From: Ignavibacteriales bacterium
GTDB taxonomy: Bacteria; Bacteroidota; Ignavibacteria; Ignavibacteriales; Ignavibacteriaceae
Length of the DNA stretch: 16,417 bases
Reading direction: 5' to 3'
Assembly (NCBI GenBank): GCA_027349615.1
Contig: DAIEML010000020.1
Span: forward strand, 1 to 16,417
Both the position numbers and the translations under genes were made by a program. This document shows positions 7,312-14,950 of this stretch, piece after piece. A model generated the notes under the pieces. The model was not told where the DNA came from. It worked only from the letters and a program-made list of their open reading frames with translations, and made no database searches. Position 1 is the first letter of the stretch, and every line of letters begins with the position of its first letter.

Positions 7312-8010
7312 AATTTTATCTAACTGATCGAAGCTTAAATCCATTAAATCATATTTTTTCCAATCCTTAAAATCATAATGCCACCATTCGCTGTCTAAAT
7401 TTATAAATCCATATTTTGCCATTACACCAATCAAAAGATCACGATTTTTTATTTCACTCGATGTCAAATTCAAATAATCGGAATGAGCTTTCTCAGAAAA
7501 CGAATCGAAATCTGTTGGCATATCTAGGGGCTTTCCGGTTTTAAGCGAAATCAGTGTAAGATCAACTGCACATCCTCGATTATGCCTTGAACCAGTGTAA
7601 GCAGAAGCTGCATAAATTGTATCTTTCACTTTATTATAAAATTTTACTGTGGCAGAATATGGGCGATATCCATCAAAAATTTTTATTCCTAATCCGATTA
7701 AATTTAATTCATGTTGAACTTTTTTTAATGCAATTGCTGCCGGCAGTCTTAAAAATGCTCTAGCTGAATTATAAACTGGTTCGCCCAAAAAATTTTTTTT
7801 TGTAGAATATCTAATGTCCAATTTTATATAAGGAATAATTTTTTGTAAATCTACTAAAATATTGCTGCTATCCTTCAAAGTTAAATCATGGTACATTTTA
7901 GGATTATCAATTACGAATAATCCATATTTATTTTTCTTTAATTCTTGTCCATAAACAATTACAGTAAGAAATAAGATTGCCATAATTTTAAGATTATATG
8001 AAATTTTCAT
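7285..8010 (-). CDS. Exported D-alanyl-D-alanine dipeptidase (VanX/DdpX-like, peptidase M15D)
   Basis: Family M15D zinc dipeptidases hydrolyse free D-Ala-D-Ala. Visible key residues are Arg116 in DGYRPYSA, zinc ligands His143 and Asp150 in SRHNRGCAVDL, and the catalytic Glu208 with zinc ligand His211 in SEWWHYDF. ARAFLRLPAAIALKKVQ is also typical. Residues 1-21 from the ATG at 8010 are a hydrophobic signal peptide (cleavage perhaps VYG/QE), so the enzyme is probably periplasmic, unlike cytoplasmic VanX. The frame opens at a TTG (8025), but a TAGG sits just before the ATG at 8010, which I prefer (241 aa). There are no vanH/vanA-like neighbours, so a role in peptidoglycan turnover or D-Ala-D-Ala scavenging is likelier than glycopeptide resistance. 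Confidence 0.9.
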   Translation of the reverse strand: MKISYNLKIMAILFLTVIVYGQELKKNKYGLFVIDNPKMYHDLTLKDSSNILVDLQKIIPYIKLDIRYSTKKNFLGEPVYNSARAFLRLPAAIALKKVQHELNLIGLGIKIFDGYRPYSATVKFYNKVKDTIYAASAYTGSRHNRGCAVDLTLISLKTGKPLDMPTDFDSFSEKAHSDYLNLTSSEIKNRDLLIGVMAKYGFINLDSEWWHYDFKDWKKYDLMDLSFDQLDKINSEVYSNK

Positions 8011-8050
8011 TTGCCTACAATTCAAATTAATTTAAAAAAGGGGGAACAAA

Positions 8051-8119
8051 ATGATTTTTATTACATCTAATTATTTTAGATATTTCCAAGTGAATAAAAA
8101 TTCCTTTGGGCTAACTTAA
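8051..8119 (+). CDS. Possible 22-residue leader ORF
   Basis: An ATG at 8051 preceded by GGGGGA with 5 nt spacing opens a 22-codon frame (begins MIFITSNYFRYFQ) ending in TAA. It lies in the gap before the S41 protease gene. A hairpin ATCTAA-TTATT-TTAGAT lies inside it at 8065-8081. The ribosome binding site is the only real support; no homology is known to me, and an ORF of this size can occur by chance. Confidence 0.2.
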   Translation: MIFITSNYFRYFQVNKNSFGLT

Positions 8120-8154
8120 TAATTTATTTAGAACATTTTATTTACCAATTAAGC

Positions 8155-8160
8155 TATAAT
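8155..8160 (+). promoter_or_regulatory. Candidate -10 box for the S41 protease gene
   Basis: A perfect TATAAT lies 62 nt before the ATG at 8223. There is no convincing -35 hexamer 16-18 nt upstream. AGCTATA occurs twice here (8152-8158 and 8167-8173), so the match may partly reflect this short repeat. Confidence 0.3.
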
Positions 8161-8222
8161 TAAATTAGCTATAGTTTTTCATTAAAAAAAATTAATAGAT
8201 GACACAACATACGAGAGACATT

Positions 8223-10298
8223 ATGAAGAAAATTTTCGTATTAGTCTTAATAATAATTGCGGCTAATATATTTCTTGCTCGTACTTTAAAGTACAAGAAC
8301 TTTTTATTTGACACTCCTGATACTTCGGCTACACTTCATCCTCTAAAATATATGTCCACTGAAGATGAAATGATAACAACTATTCTTCAGAGATATCATT
8401 ATAGAAAATTTAAATTGGATGATTCATTATCGAATGTAATTTTCAATCGTTATTTAAAATCGCTGGATAATAATAAAAGTTATTTTTACGCCAGCGATAT
8501 AGCAAACTTTGATCAATATCGATATCAAATGGATAATGATATTAAAGATGGCGATTTAAAACCTCCATTTAAGATTTTTAATGTATTTAAAGAAAGAATA
8601 ATTGAAAGATTAAATTATTCAGAAAAATTATTGGATAAAGGATTTGATTTCACGAAGAATGAAAATTTTCTAATTAATCGAGAAGATAATGCATGGCCTA
8701 AAGACACAATTGAAATGAATGACCTTTGGAGAAAAAAAGTTAAGAACGATGCATTGAGTTTGATTTTAACAGGAAAAAAATGGGATGATATTAAAACAAT
8801 ACTTGCCAAGCGTTATGAAAATTTAAGAAAATCAATAATGCAGTACACCGATGAAGATGTTTTTCAATTATTTGAAAATTCTTTCACGGAATCACTTGAT
8901 CCACATACTAATTATATGTCTCCAATAACTTCTGATAATTTTAAAATTGATATGAGTAGAACTTTAACTGGTATTGGAGCTCAATTACAAACTGAAGATG
9001 AGTACACAAAAGTTGCAGATATTATTGCCGGCGGCCCAGCTTTTAAGAGTAAGCTTTTACATAAAGGCGATAAAATCGTTGGAGTTGCTCAAGGAAAATC
9101 CGGAGAATTTGTCGATGTAATCGGATGGAGAATAACTGATGTTGTTCAATTAATTAGAGGACCTAAAGGCAGCATAGTTAGATTGCAAATAATTCCTGCT
9201 ACTGAAAGTGCCGGTTCTCCACCAAAAGAAATTACTTTAGTAAGAGACGAAATTAAACTAGAAGAACAATCTGCTAAGGATAAAATTTTAAATATCAATA
9301 ATGATAATAAAAATTATAAACTTGGTGTAATTACAATCCCAGCCTTCTACAGTGATTTTGAAGCTGAACAACGCGGAGAGAAAGATTATAAAAGCACTAC
9401 ACGAGATGTAAAAAAATTATTGGATGATCTTAAAAAAGAAAAAGTTCAAGGTGTAATAATAGATTTAAGAAATAATGGCGGCGGTTCACTTGAAGAAGCT
9501 ATTAAATTAACCGGATTATTTATTAAAAATGGACCCGTTGTACAAATAAAAAGTTCTGATGGAAGCATTAGAGTTGAAGATGATCCTGACAGTTCGATTG
9601 ACTATAGTGGACCACTTTTTATTCTTGTTAATAGATTCAGCGCTTCCGCATCAGAAATTTTTTCCGCTGCAATTCAAGATTACGGAAGAGGTTTAATAAT
9701 TGGAGAAGAAACTTATGGCAAAGGTACGGTTCAAAATCTAATTGATCTTAATAGAATTATGCCGAACTCAGGTCAAAAGCTAGGACAAATAAAATTAACG
9801 ATCGCAAAATTCTATCGAATTAATGGAGAAAGCACTCAACATCTTGGTGTAATGCCAGATATTCAATTCCCTTCCGCTATTGATCCAAAAGAATTTGGAG
9901 AAAGTTCAGAGCCAAGTTCATTGCCTTGGGATCAAATAAAATCTACTGAGTTTACTCCTTTCGGAAATGTTAAAAAATATGTTCCGGAATTATTAAAGGA
10001 ACATCAAGATAGAATAAAATCTAATGATGCAGAATGGAACTCTTACATTGATGAAGTGAACGAATATAAAGATACTCATGATAAAAAGTATATTTCATTA
10101 AACGAAGTAATTAGGAAAAAAGAATACGATGATCAAGAGCAAAGAAGATTTGAAAGAGAAAATGAATTAAGAAAAAGCTTAGGATTAAAATTACTTAAAA
10201 AAGGAGAACTGCCACCAACTGATGAAGATCAGAAAAATGACCCGGAACTTGATGAAACCGGACATATTATGGCAGATTATATTTCAATAATTGGATAA
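8223..10298 (+). CDS. Carboxy-terminal processing protease, Prc/Tsp type (S41)
   Basis: This periplasmic tail-specific protease of family S41A degrades or trims envelope proteins from their C-termini. From the ATG at 8223 it is 691 residues, close to E. coli Prc. Residues 1-20 are a signal peptide or anchor. A Tsp-type N-terminal domain spans about 40-225 and ends ESLDPHTNYMSP. The PDZ domain (about 245-330) includes GGPAFKSKLLHKGDKIVGV. The protease core has VIIDLRNNGGGSLEEA, then the Ser-Lys dyad: Ser475 in NRFSASASEIFSAA and Lys500 in TYGKGTVQ, with Asp486 between. A charged C-terminal DUF3340-like domain follows. An upstream in-frame ATG at 8199 would add 8 residues; I prefer 8223 because the signal peptide then begins MKKIF and GAGAG precedes it. 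Separate from other genes; transcribed alone. Confidence 0.94.
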   Translation: MKKIFVLVLIIIAANIFLARTLKYKNFLFDTPDTSATLHPLKYMSTEDEMITTILQRYHYRKFKLDDSLSNVIFNRYLKSLDNNKSYFYASDIANFDQYRYQMDNDIKDGDLKPPFKIFNVFKERIIERLNYSEKLLDKGFDFTKNENFLINREDNAWPKDTIEMNDLWRKKVKNDALSLILTGKKWDDIKTILAKRYENLRKSIMQYTDEDVFQLFENSFTESLDPHTNYMSPITSDNFKIDMSRTLTGIGAQLQTEDEYTKVADIIAGGPAFKSKLLHKGDKIVGVAQGKSGEFVDVIGWRITDVVQLIRGPKGSIVRLQIIPATESAGSPPKEITLVRDEIKLEEQSAKDKILNINNDNKNYKLGVITIPAFYSDFEAEQRGEKDYKSTTRDVKKLLDDLKKEKVQGVIIDLRNNGGGSLEEAIKLTGLFIKNGPVVQIKSSDGSIRVEDDPDSSIDYSGPLFILVNRFSASASEIFSAAIQDYGRGLIIGEETYGKGTVQNLIDLNRIMPNSGQKLGQIKLTIAKFYRINGESTQHLGVMPDIQFPSAIDPKEFGESSEPSSLPWDQIKSTEFTPFGNVKKYVPELLKEHQDRIKSNDAEWNSYIDEVNEYKDTHDKKYISLNEVIRKKEYDDQEQRRFERENELRKSLGLKLLKKGELPPTDEDQKNDPELDETGHIMADYISIIG

Positions 10299-10320
10299 AT
10301 AATTTTAATATTAGATAGGA

Positions 10321-10350
10321 AGAAGGTCAAGTTAATCTTGACCTTTTTTT
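10321..10350 (+). terminator. Rho-independent terminator of the S41 protease gene
   Basis: AAGGTCAAG (10323-10331) and CTTGACCTT (10337-10345) form a 9-bp stem with loop TTAAT, followed by a T-run to 10350. It lies 22 nt after the stop. Its tail touches the stop codon of the convergent minus-strand gene; in that direction the U-tract is poor. Confidence 0.88.
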
Positions 10351-11059
10351 ATATCGATAAATAATCCAGCAATTTTCTTTTTGCTATTGGAAAAATTGTT
10401 TCATCAAAAGGAAAATCAAGTTCAGTATTACACAGATAGGTTGCAACATTTGGCTTTTCATTATATTTTTTAATCAATTCAAGTTTTACAAATTCTTCGG
10501 CACCAGAAAAATTTAATGGTTTTGAATTTTGAATAAAATGTGTTTTCAATGAGTGAAAAGGTCTTGCATCAGAGGAATAAATTGAGTTTTCAAATCGAAA
10601 AATTTTCAATATATTGTTCGAATGATCCGGTACTAAAAGATAACCTTCATTTTTAAAAACTGGCCTCACTCCCACTTCAATTATTTCCATATTATCTTCA
10701 ACGAAATTATATAGAATATAAGCTTCATCAATAAGATTTTTAATTAATGGAATTGTCCAATTTATTAAATCAAATAAGTAATCCTTTTGAATATTTTGTT
10801 GGTCGACAATTTCTATGAATATATTTTTATCCTTGGATTTTCCTTTAATGCCTTTCGGCAATGGAATATTAAAATTACCTTTTCTATCTGAAACTTCTTC
10901 CAATTGAGATGAAAGATATACTAGCTCTGAAAGTGAAGGATAGAGTTTGTTTAAATTAAACTCTAACCGGAATTCTTTTAGTCCAGATAAAATTCTATAC
11001 TGATTTTTTTCTATATCAGTTTCTTTTGATATAAATGAATCTAAGTTTAATGATTTCAA
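10349..11059 (-). CDS. Unrecognised conserved-looking protein, 236 aa
   Basis: I do not recognise this protein. It has no signal peptide and no membrane segment, so it is probably cytoplasmic. The first half is charged (lysine, glutamate) with a basic stretch near 70-79. The second half has a structured-looking segment with VGVRPVFKNEGYLLVPDH, then LKIFRFENSIYSSDARPFHSLKTHF at about 151-175. The frame starts with TTG at 11059, and no Met codon occurs before about residue 123, so a TTG start is needed for the N-terminal half to be translated. GTGAG lies about 7 nt upstream as a weak ribosome binding site. Codon use looks like its neighbours. It stands alone, converging on the S41 protease gene and lying downstream of the ALDH7 gene, from which a terminator separates it. 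No function is inferred. Confidence 0.75.
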   Translation of the reverse strand: MKSLNLDSFISKETDIEKNQYRILSGLKEFRLEFNLNKLYPSLSELVYLSSQLEEVSDRKGNFNIPLPKGIKGKSKDKNIFIEIVDQQNIQKDYLFDLINWTIPLIKNLIDEAYILYNFVEDNMEIIEVGVRPVFKNEGYLLVPDHSNNILKIFRFENSIYSSDARPFHSLKTHFIQNSKPLNFSGAEEFVKLELIKKYNEKPNVATYLCNTELDFPFDETIFPIAKRKLLDYLSI

Positions 11060-11245
11060 TTTTTATCTCACGTCAGCTAGATTTTTAAAAACAAAATTTA
11101 TACCATATGAATATCGCATATTTTTGTAAATAGAACAATCTGTTAAATATATTTTTAGTCTAAAATGAGATATATAAATATCAGATTGGGATTGATTAGA
11201 TCATTTAGAGGTATGAAAATTATGGATTTTGCGCCAGTTTATTTT

Positions 11246-11276
11246 CAAAGCTCCTTTTATTTATAAAGGAGCCTTG
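11246..11276 (-). terminator. Terminator of the rrf2-aldehyde dehydrogenase operon
   Basis: On the minus strand, CAAGGCTCCTTT pairs with AAAGGAGCTTTG (12 bp with one G-U) around a 7-nt loop. It begins 11 nt after the dehydrogenase stop. The tail AAAATAAAC is not a U-run, so termination may be inefficient or partly stem-driven. The rest of the 227-nt gap (11060-11286) shows no gene and no convincing promoter. Confidence 0.6.
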
Positions 11277-11286
11277 AAGTAAAAAA

Positions 11287-12819
11287 TTAAATATCAAACT
11301 TAATCCCTTGTGCTAAAGGAAGTTCACTTCCATAATTTATAGTATTTGTTTGTCTTCTCATATAAGTTTTCCAAGCATCTGAACCGGATTCTCTTCCACC
11401 ACCTGTTTCTTTTTCTCCGCCAAATGCGCCGCCAATTTCCGCTCCTGAAGTTCCAATATTTACATTCGCTATTCCGCAATCTGAACCTTCCACAGATAAA
11501 AACATTTCAGCTTCTTTAAGATTATCTGTAAAAATTGAGGATGATAGTCCTTGAACAACTCCATTATGAAGTTCAATTGCATTTGTAATGTCACCTGAAT
11601 ATTTAATTAAATATAAAATTGGCGCAAAAGTTTCTTCTTGAACAATCTCATAGTGATTTTCTACTTCAGCAATTGCTGGATTAACGTAACAGCCTGATTC
11701 ATATCCTTTGCCTTCTAAAACTTCTCCTCCAAATATTATTTTACCACCTTCTTTTTTTACTTTGTTGAGAGCATTAGAAAACATTTCAACGGCACTCTTA
11801 TCAATCAATGGGCCAACATGATTATTTTCATTTAGCGGATCTCCAATTTTTAATCCTTTATATGCTTTAATAATTGAATCTTTAACTTTATTATAGATTG
11901 ATTCATGAATAATAAGTCTTCTCGTCGTTGTACATCTTTGTCCACATGTTCCTACTGCACCAAATACAATTGCGGGAAGAGCTAACTTTAAATCTGCATT
12001 TGGTGTAATAATAATAGCATTGTTTCCACCTAATTCTAAAATCGCTTTTCCAAATCTTTTGGAAATTAATTCACCAGCATGTCGACCAACTTTAGTAGAA
12101 CCAGTTAAAGAAATTAATGGAATTCTTTTATCTGTTAATAATTTTTCTCCAACTGTTGCTCCCTTTCCAATTATTAATGAAAAAATACCTTCTGGTAAAT
12201 TGTTTTCTTTAATAACTTGAGCAATAATTTTCTGAGTTGCAATTGCTGATAGCGGAACTTTTGAAGAAGGTTTCCAAATATTTACATCTCCACAAACAGC
12301 TGCTATCATTGCATTCCATGAAAATACGGCAACAGGAAAATTAAAAGCTGAAATTGTTCCTACAATTCCTAATGGATGGTACTGATCATACATTCTATGA
12401 TTTGTTCTTTCAGAAGCCATTGTAAAACCATATAATTGTCTTGATTGACCAACTGCAAAATCGCATATATCAATCATTTCCTGTACTTCACCTAAGCCTT
12501 CTTGAAGAGATTTTCCCATTTCATATGATACTAATCTTCCGAGAAATGGTTTATATTCTCTAAGTTTAATTCCAATTTGTCTAACAATTTCACCTCTCTT
12601 AGGAGCTGGTACTTTTCTCCAGACTTTAAAAGCTACTTCAGCAATTTTAATAACGTTATCATAATCAGTTTCCGAAGCTTGAAAAACTGATGCAATATAC
12701 TCTCCATTAGTTGGAGAGTATATTTTCAATTCGCCTTGATCTTTTGATTCAATCCAATTTAATCCAGTACTTGCTCCAAAATTTTCCTTTTGGATTCCTA
12801 ACTTTTGAAGAAATTCCAT
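11287..12819 (-). CDS. Aldehyde dehydrogenase ALDH7/antiquitin type; probable 2-aminoadipate 6-semialdehyde dehydrogenase
   Basis: The 510-residue enzyme belongs to the antiquitin (ALDH7A1) branch. It would oxidise L-2-aminoadipate 6-semialdehyde, in equilibrium with piperideine-6-carboxylate, to 2-aminoadipate with NAD(P)+. Key residues are Asn160 in AFNFP (oxyanion), Glu262 in ELGGN (general base) and the nucleophile Cys296 in [10 protein letters not shown]. The C-terminal motifs [19 protein letters not shown] and [20 protein letters not shown] are the antiquitin hallmark for substrate binding. Length is normal. A strong AAGGAG lies 5 nt before the ATG and overlaps the stop codon of the upstream rrf2 gene (10-nt gap), so the two form an operon. 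The divergent lat gene makes the substrate, which strongly supports the assignment. Confidence 0.93.
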   Translation of the reverse strand: MEFLQKLGIQKENFGASTGLNWIESKDQGELKIYSPTNGEYIASVFQASETDYDNVIKIAEVAFKVWRKVPAPKRGEIVRQIGIKLREYKPFLGRLVSYEMGKSLQEGLGEVQEMIDICDFAVGQSRQLYGFTMASERTNHRMYDQYHPLGIVGTISAFNFPVAVFSWNAMIAAVCGDVNIWKPSSKVPLSAIATQKIIAQVIKENNLPEGIFSLIIGKGATVGEKLLTDKRIPLISLTGSTKVGRHAGELISKRFGKAILELGGNNAIIITPNADLKLALPAIVFGAVGTCGQRCTTTRRLIIHESIYNKVKDSIIKAYKGLKIGDPLNENNHVGPLIDKSAVEMFSNALNKVKKEGGKIIFGGEVLEGKGYESGCYVNPAIAEVENHYEIVQEETFAPILYLIKYSGDITNAIELHNGVVQGLSSSIFTDNLKEAEMFLSVEGSDCGIANVNIGTSGAEIGGAFGGEKETGGGRESGSDAWKTYMRRQTNTINYGSELPLAQGIKFDI

Positions 12820-12829
12820 ATTTTCTCCT

Positions 12830-13252
12830 TTAATTCATTTTTAATTTATTAATTATTGATTGTATATTTATTTTACTCATTTTATTTTCAATATCGATTT
12901 GAATATCAGCAAAAAGATCTAAAAAATAATTATTCAATTTTGCTGATTCTTTTAATTTCTCATCTGTTAATTTTGATATATGTAAATGAAACGCTTTTCT
13001 ATCCTCAATTGCGCAGTAAATTTCCTGAAGATTTAAATTCTTAGGTTTTTTAATAAGAATAAAGCCACCAGACATACCATAAGTGCTTTCAACAATTTTA
13101 TTTTTAACCAGCATAGATAAAATTTTTCTAAGTTTTGATGCATTAATTCCGGTGTAATCAGAAATTTGGACACTTGTTTTAGGAACTGGATATGAATTTG
13201 CTAGAAAACAAATTGCTTTTACGGCTGTCGATAATTTCGTTGATGCTGACAT
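12830..13252 (-). CDS. Rrf2-family transcriptional regulator (YwnA-like, no Fe-S cysteines)
   Basis: This 140-residue protein is a winged-helix DNA-binding regulator. It opens [15 protein letters not shown], then a recognition-helix region [23 protein letters not shown] (about 34-56) and the wing [11 protein letters not shown] (56-66). The conserved [11 protein letters not shown] follows, and the C-terminal helix would form the dimer. IscR and NsrR carry three clustered cysteines for an Fe-S cluster; here only Cys15 and Cys80 exist, so it probably senses something else, as in the CymR/YwnA branch. It is the first gene of an operon with the ALDH7 gene and is divergent from lat. The promoter and palindrome at 13264-13313 suggest autoregulation; an effector from lysine metabolism is inference. 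The ATG lacks a clear ribosome binding site. Confidence 0.9.
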   Translation of the reverse strand: MSASTKLSTAVKAICFLANSYPVPKTSVQISDYTGINASKLRKILSMLVKNKIVESTYGMSGGFILIKKPKNLNLQEIYCAIEDRKAFHLHISKLTDEKLKESAKLNNYFLDLFADIQIDIENKMSKINIQSIINKLKMN

Positions 13253-13263
13253 AATAATATAAA

Positions 13264-13284
13264 TTGTTACAGTAAGTGTAACTA
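13264..13284. promoter_or_regulatory. Palindromic operator candidate over the rrf2 start site
   Basis: GTTACA (13266-13271) and TGTAAC (13277-13282) are a perfect inverted repeat with a 5-nt spacer, plus an outer T/A pair. It begins 3 nt downstream of the rrf2 -10 box and covers the predicted start at about 13278. That is a classic repressor position, and a symmetric site suits a dimeric Rrf2 regulator. Confidence 0.55.
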
Positions 13285-13313
13285 ATTATAATTTTAAAAT
13301 CAATTTTTATCAC
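13285..13313 (-). promoter_or_regulatory. Sigma70-like promoter of the rrf2-ALDH7 operon
   Basis: On the minus strand GTGATA (complement of 13308-13313) and a perfect TATAAT (complement of 13285-13290) are 17 nt apart. The -35 matches the consensus at 4 of 6 positions. The predicted start at about 13278 gives a 26-nt leader before the rrf2 ATG. Confidence 0.55.
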
Positions 13314-13458
13314 TTTAATTCTTAATTCATTATTTGAATCTTCAACAAGAAAAATGTAATTTAGTACAGGAAAATATTTTATTGTTATGTTACATTTCAA
13401 AAATTTCAAACAGGAAACTGGCTTCAAACAGTTAAGAAGCTATTTCGTTTCGCGCTTT

Positions 13459-13485
13459 GAGAATGTTTTTTAATTCTCTCCTCTT
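13459..13485 (+). promoter_or_regulatory. lat leader hairpin with anti-Shine-Dalgarno tract
   Basis: GAGAAT (13459-13464) and ATTCTC (13473-13478) form a 6-bp hairpin followed by the pyrimidine tract TCCTCTTTTTC. Within this, CTCCTCTT (13478-13485) is an exact complement of the lat ribosome binding site AAGAGGAG (13549-13556). It could act as an attenuator or as a translation-control element, or could be a chance match. Confidence 0.3.
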
Positions 13486-13561
13486 TTTCTATTCATTTAT
13501 TAAAAATTACAAATAATTAATTATCATTTTTATATCTAATATTTTTTCAAGAGGAGAAGAT

Positions 13562-14932
13562 ATGAACAAAGAAAATTTAAAATCTCATGAAGATGTTATA
13601 TCTGATCATTCAAATATAACTCCTAATAAAGTACATGAAACTATTAGTAAATTCATGTTGGCTGATGGATTTGAATTCGTGCTTGATGTAGAAAAAAGCC
13701 GAGGGACGAGAATAGTTGATTCCAAGACTGGCGATGTTTACTTAGACTTCTTTACATTTTTTGCTTCATCTGCCTTGGGAATGAATCATCCGCGTTTGTT
13801 AGATGAAAATGTTAAAAATGAATTAACTCTTGCTGCAATAAACAAACCGTCTAATTCAGATATTTATACAACTCAAATGGCAGAATTTGTTGATACGTTT
13901 TCAAGAGTTGCAAAACCAGATTATATGAAATATTTATTTTTTATATCTGGCGGTGCGCTTGCTGTTGAGAATGGATTAAAAGTTGCTTTTGATTGGAAAG
14001 TTCAAAAAAACTTTTTAAAAGGTTATAAAGAAGAAAAAGGACATCAAGTAATTCATTTTAAACAAGCATTTCATGGGCGAAGCGGTTATACAATGTCGCT
14101 TACAAATACTGATCCTAATAAAATAAAATATTTCCCAAAATTTAACTGGCCAAGAATTACAAACCCGAAAATCAAATTTCCAATAGAAGATAATTTACAA
14201 GAGATTATTGAACTTGAAAATCGAGCTTTTGAAGAAATTAATTTAGCAATTAAAAATAATCCGGATGATATTGCCGTAATTATTATTGAACCAGTACAAG
14301 GTGAAGGCGGTGATAATTTTTTCAGAAAAGAATTTTTTGAAAAGCTTAGAAATATTTCCGATGAGAACGAAATATTATTGATGTTTGATGAAGTTCAATG
14401 CGGATTTGGATTAACCGGAAAGTTTTGGGCATCTGATTATTATGTAAAACCAGATATTATTGCTTTTGGAAAAAAAGCTCAAGTTTGCGGCATAATGGTT
14501 TCTGATAGAATTGATGATGTGCATGAAAATTGTTTTCATAAATCTAGCCGAATAAACTCTACTTGGGGTGCTAACTTTACTGACATGGTTAGATCAAAAT
14601 ATATCATGGAAATTATAGAAGAAGAAAACCTTGTTGAAAACTCAAGAGTTCAAGGAGAATATTTATTGAGGAATTTGAAAAATCTGCAAAAAGATTTTCC
14701 ACATTTAATAAGTAATTCCAGAGGTTTGGGACTTATGTGTTCGTTTGATTTACCAAATGCATCTCTGAGAAATGATTTTAAAGAAAAATGTTTAAAAGAA
14801 AAATTGATTATTCTTGGTTGCGGAGAAAAATCTATTCGCTTTAGACCACCTCTAAATGTTACTAAAGATGAAATTGACGAAGGCTTGCAAAAAATTAAAA
14901 AAGTATTATTTTTACTCTCGTCAAATAATTAA
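13562..14932 (+). CDS. lat: L-lysine 6-transaminase (lysine epsilon-aminotransferase)
   Basis: LAT is a class III PLP-dependent aminotransferase moving the epsilon-amino group of lysine to 2-oxoglutarate, giving 2-aminoadipate 6-semialdehyde and glutamate. The 456 residues match the family in length. LADGFEFVLDVEKSRG (about 33-48) and YLDFFTFFASSALGMNHP (60-77) are LAT-specific. HGRSGYTMSLTNTDP follows, then IIEPVQGEGGD with Glu243, corresponding to the glutamate switch described for the Mycobacterium tuberculosis enzyme. Asp276 in MFDEVQCGFG contacts the PLP ring nitrogen. In AFGKKAQVCG one of Lys304/Lys305, probably Lys305, is the Schiff-base lysine. A strong AGGAG lies 5 nt before the ATG. 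It diverges from the rrf2-ALDH7 operon that encodes the next pathway step, and a terminator follows it. Confidence 0.96.
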   Translation: MNKENLKSHEDVISDHSNITPNKVHETISKFMLADGFEFVLDVEKSRGTRIVDSKTGDVYLDFFTFFASSALGMNHPRLLDENVKNELTLAAINKPSNSDIYTTQMAEFVDTFSRVAKPDYMKYLFFISGGALAVENGLKVAFDWKVQKNFLKGYKEEKGHQVIHFKQAFHGRSGYTMSLTNTDPNKIKYFPKFNWPRITNPKIKFPIEDNLQEIIELENRAFEEINLAIKNNPDDIAVIIIEPVQGEGGDNFFRKEFFEKLRNISDENEILLMFDEVQCGFGLTGKFWASDYYVKPDIIAFGKKAQVCGIMVSDRIDDVHENCFHKSSRINSTWGANFTDMVRSKYIMEIIEEENLVENSRVQGEYLLRNLKNLQKDFPHLISNSRGLGLMCSFDLPNASLRNDFKEKCLKEKLIILGCGEKSIRFRPPLNVTKDEIDEGLQKIKKVLFLLSSNN

Positions 14933-14950
14933 ATTTATTTACTACTTGCA

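Larger units (their letters stand above)
13253..13561. other. 309-nt divergent control region between rrf2 and lat
   Basis: No gene is supported here. From left to right it holds the rrf2 operator (13264-13284) and rrf2 promoter (13285-13313), further TGTA/TGTTACA sites (13355-13368 and 13387-13395), and a hairpin-rich, less AT-rich block (13405-13480). A pyrimidine tract (13478-13490) follows, then a plain AT-rich stretch, and last the lat ribosome binding site. A clear lat promoter is not visible; TTGAAT near 13334 followed after 17 nt by TAATTT is a weak candidate. Confidence 0.6.

Noticed and set aside
11213..11266. 17-codon plus-strand ORF (ATG preceded by AGAGG) before the ALDH7 terminator
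   Set aside because: The purine tract is too close to the ATG, the frame runs into the terminator stem, and there is no gene downstream on that strand for it to regulate.
12020..13427. Open frames opposite the ALDH7 and rrf2 genes, and an 82-codon minus frame spanning the rrf2 upstream region
   Set aside because: They are antisense or out-of-frame shadows of supported genes. The 82-codon frame would run through the rrf2 promoter and has a low-complexity translation.
13405..13561. Lysine (L-box) riboswitch before lat
   Set aside because: The leader is too short and lacks the conserved multi-helix core. A lysine-binding element would also more often control synthesis or transport than degradation.
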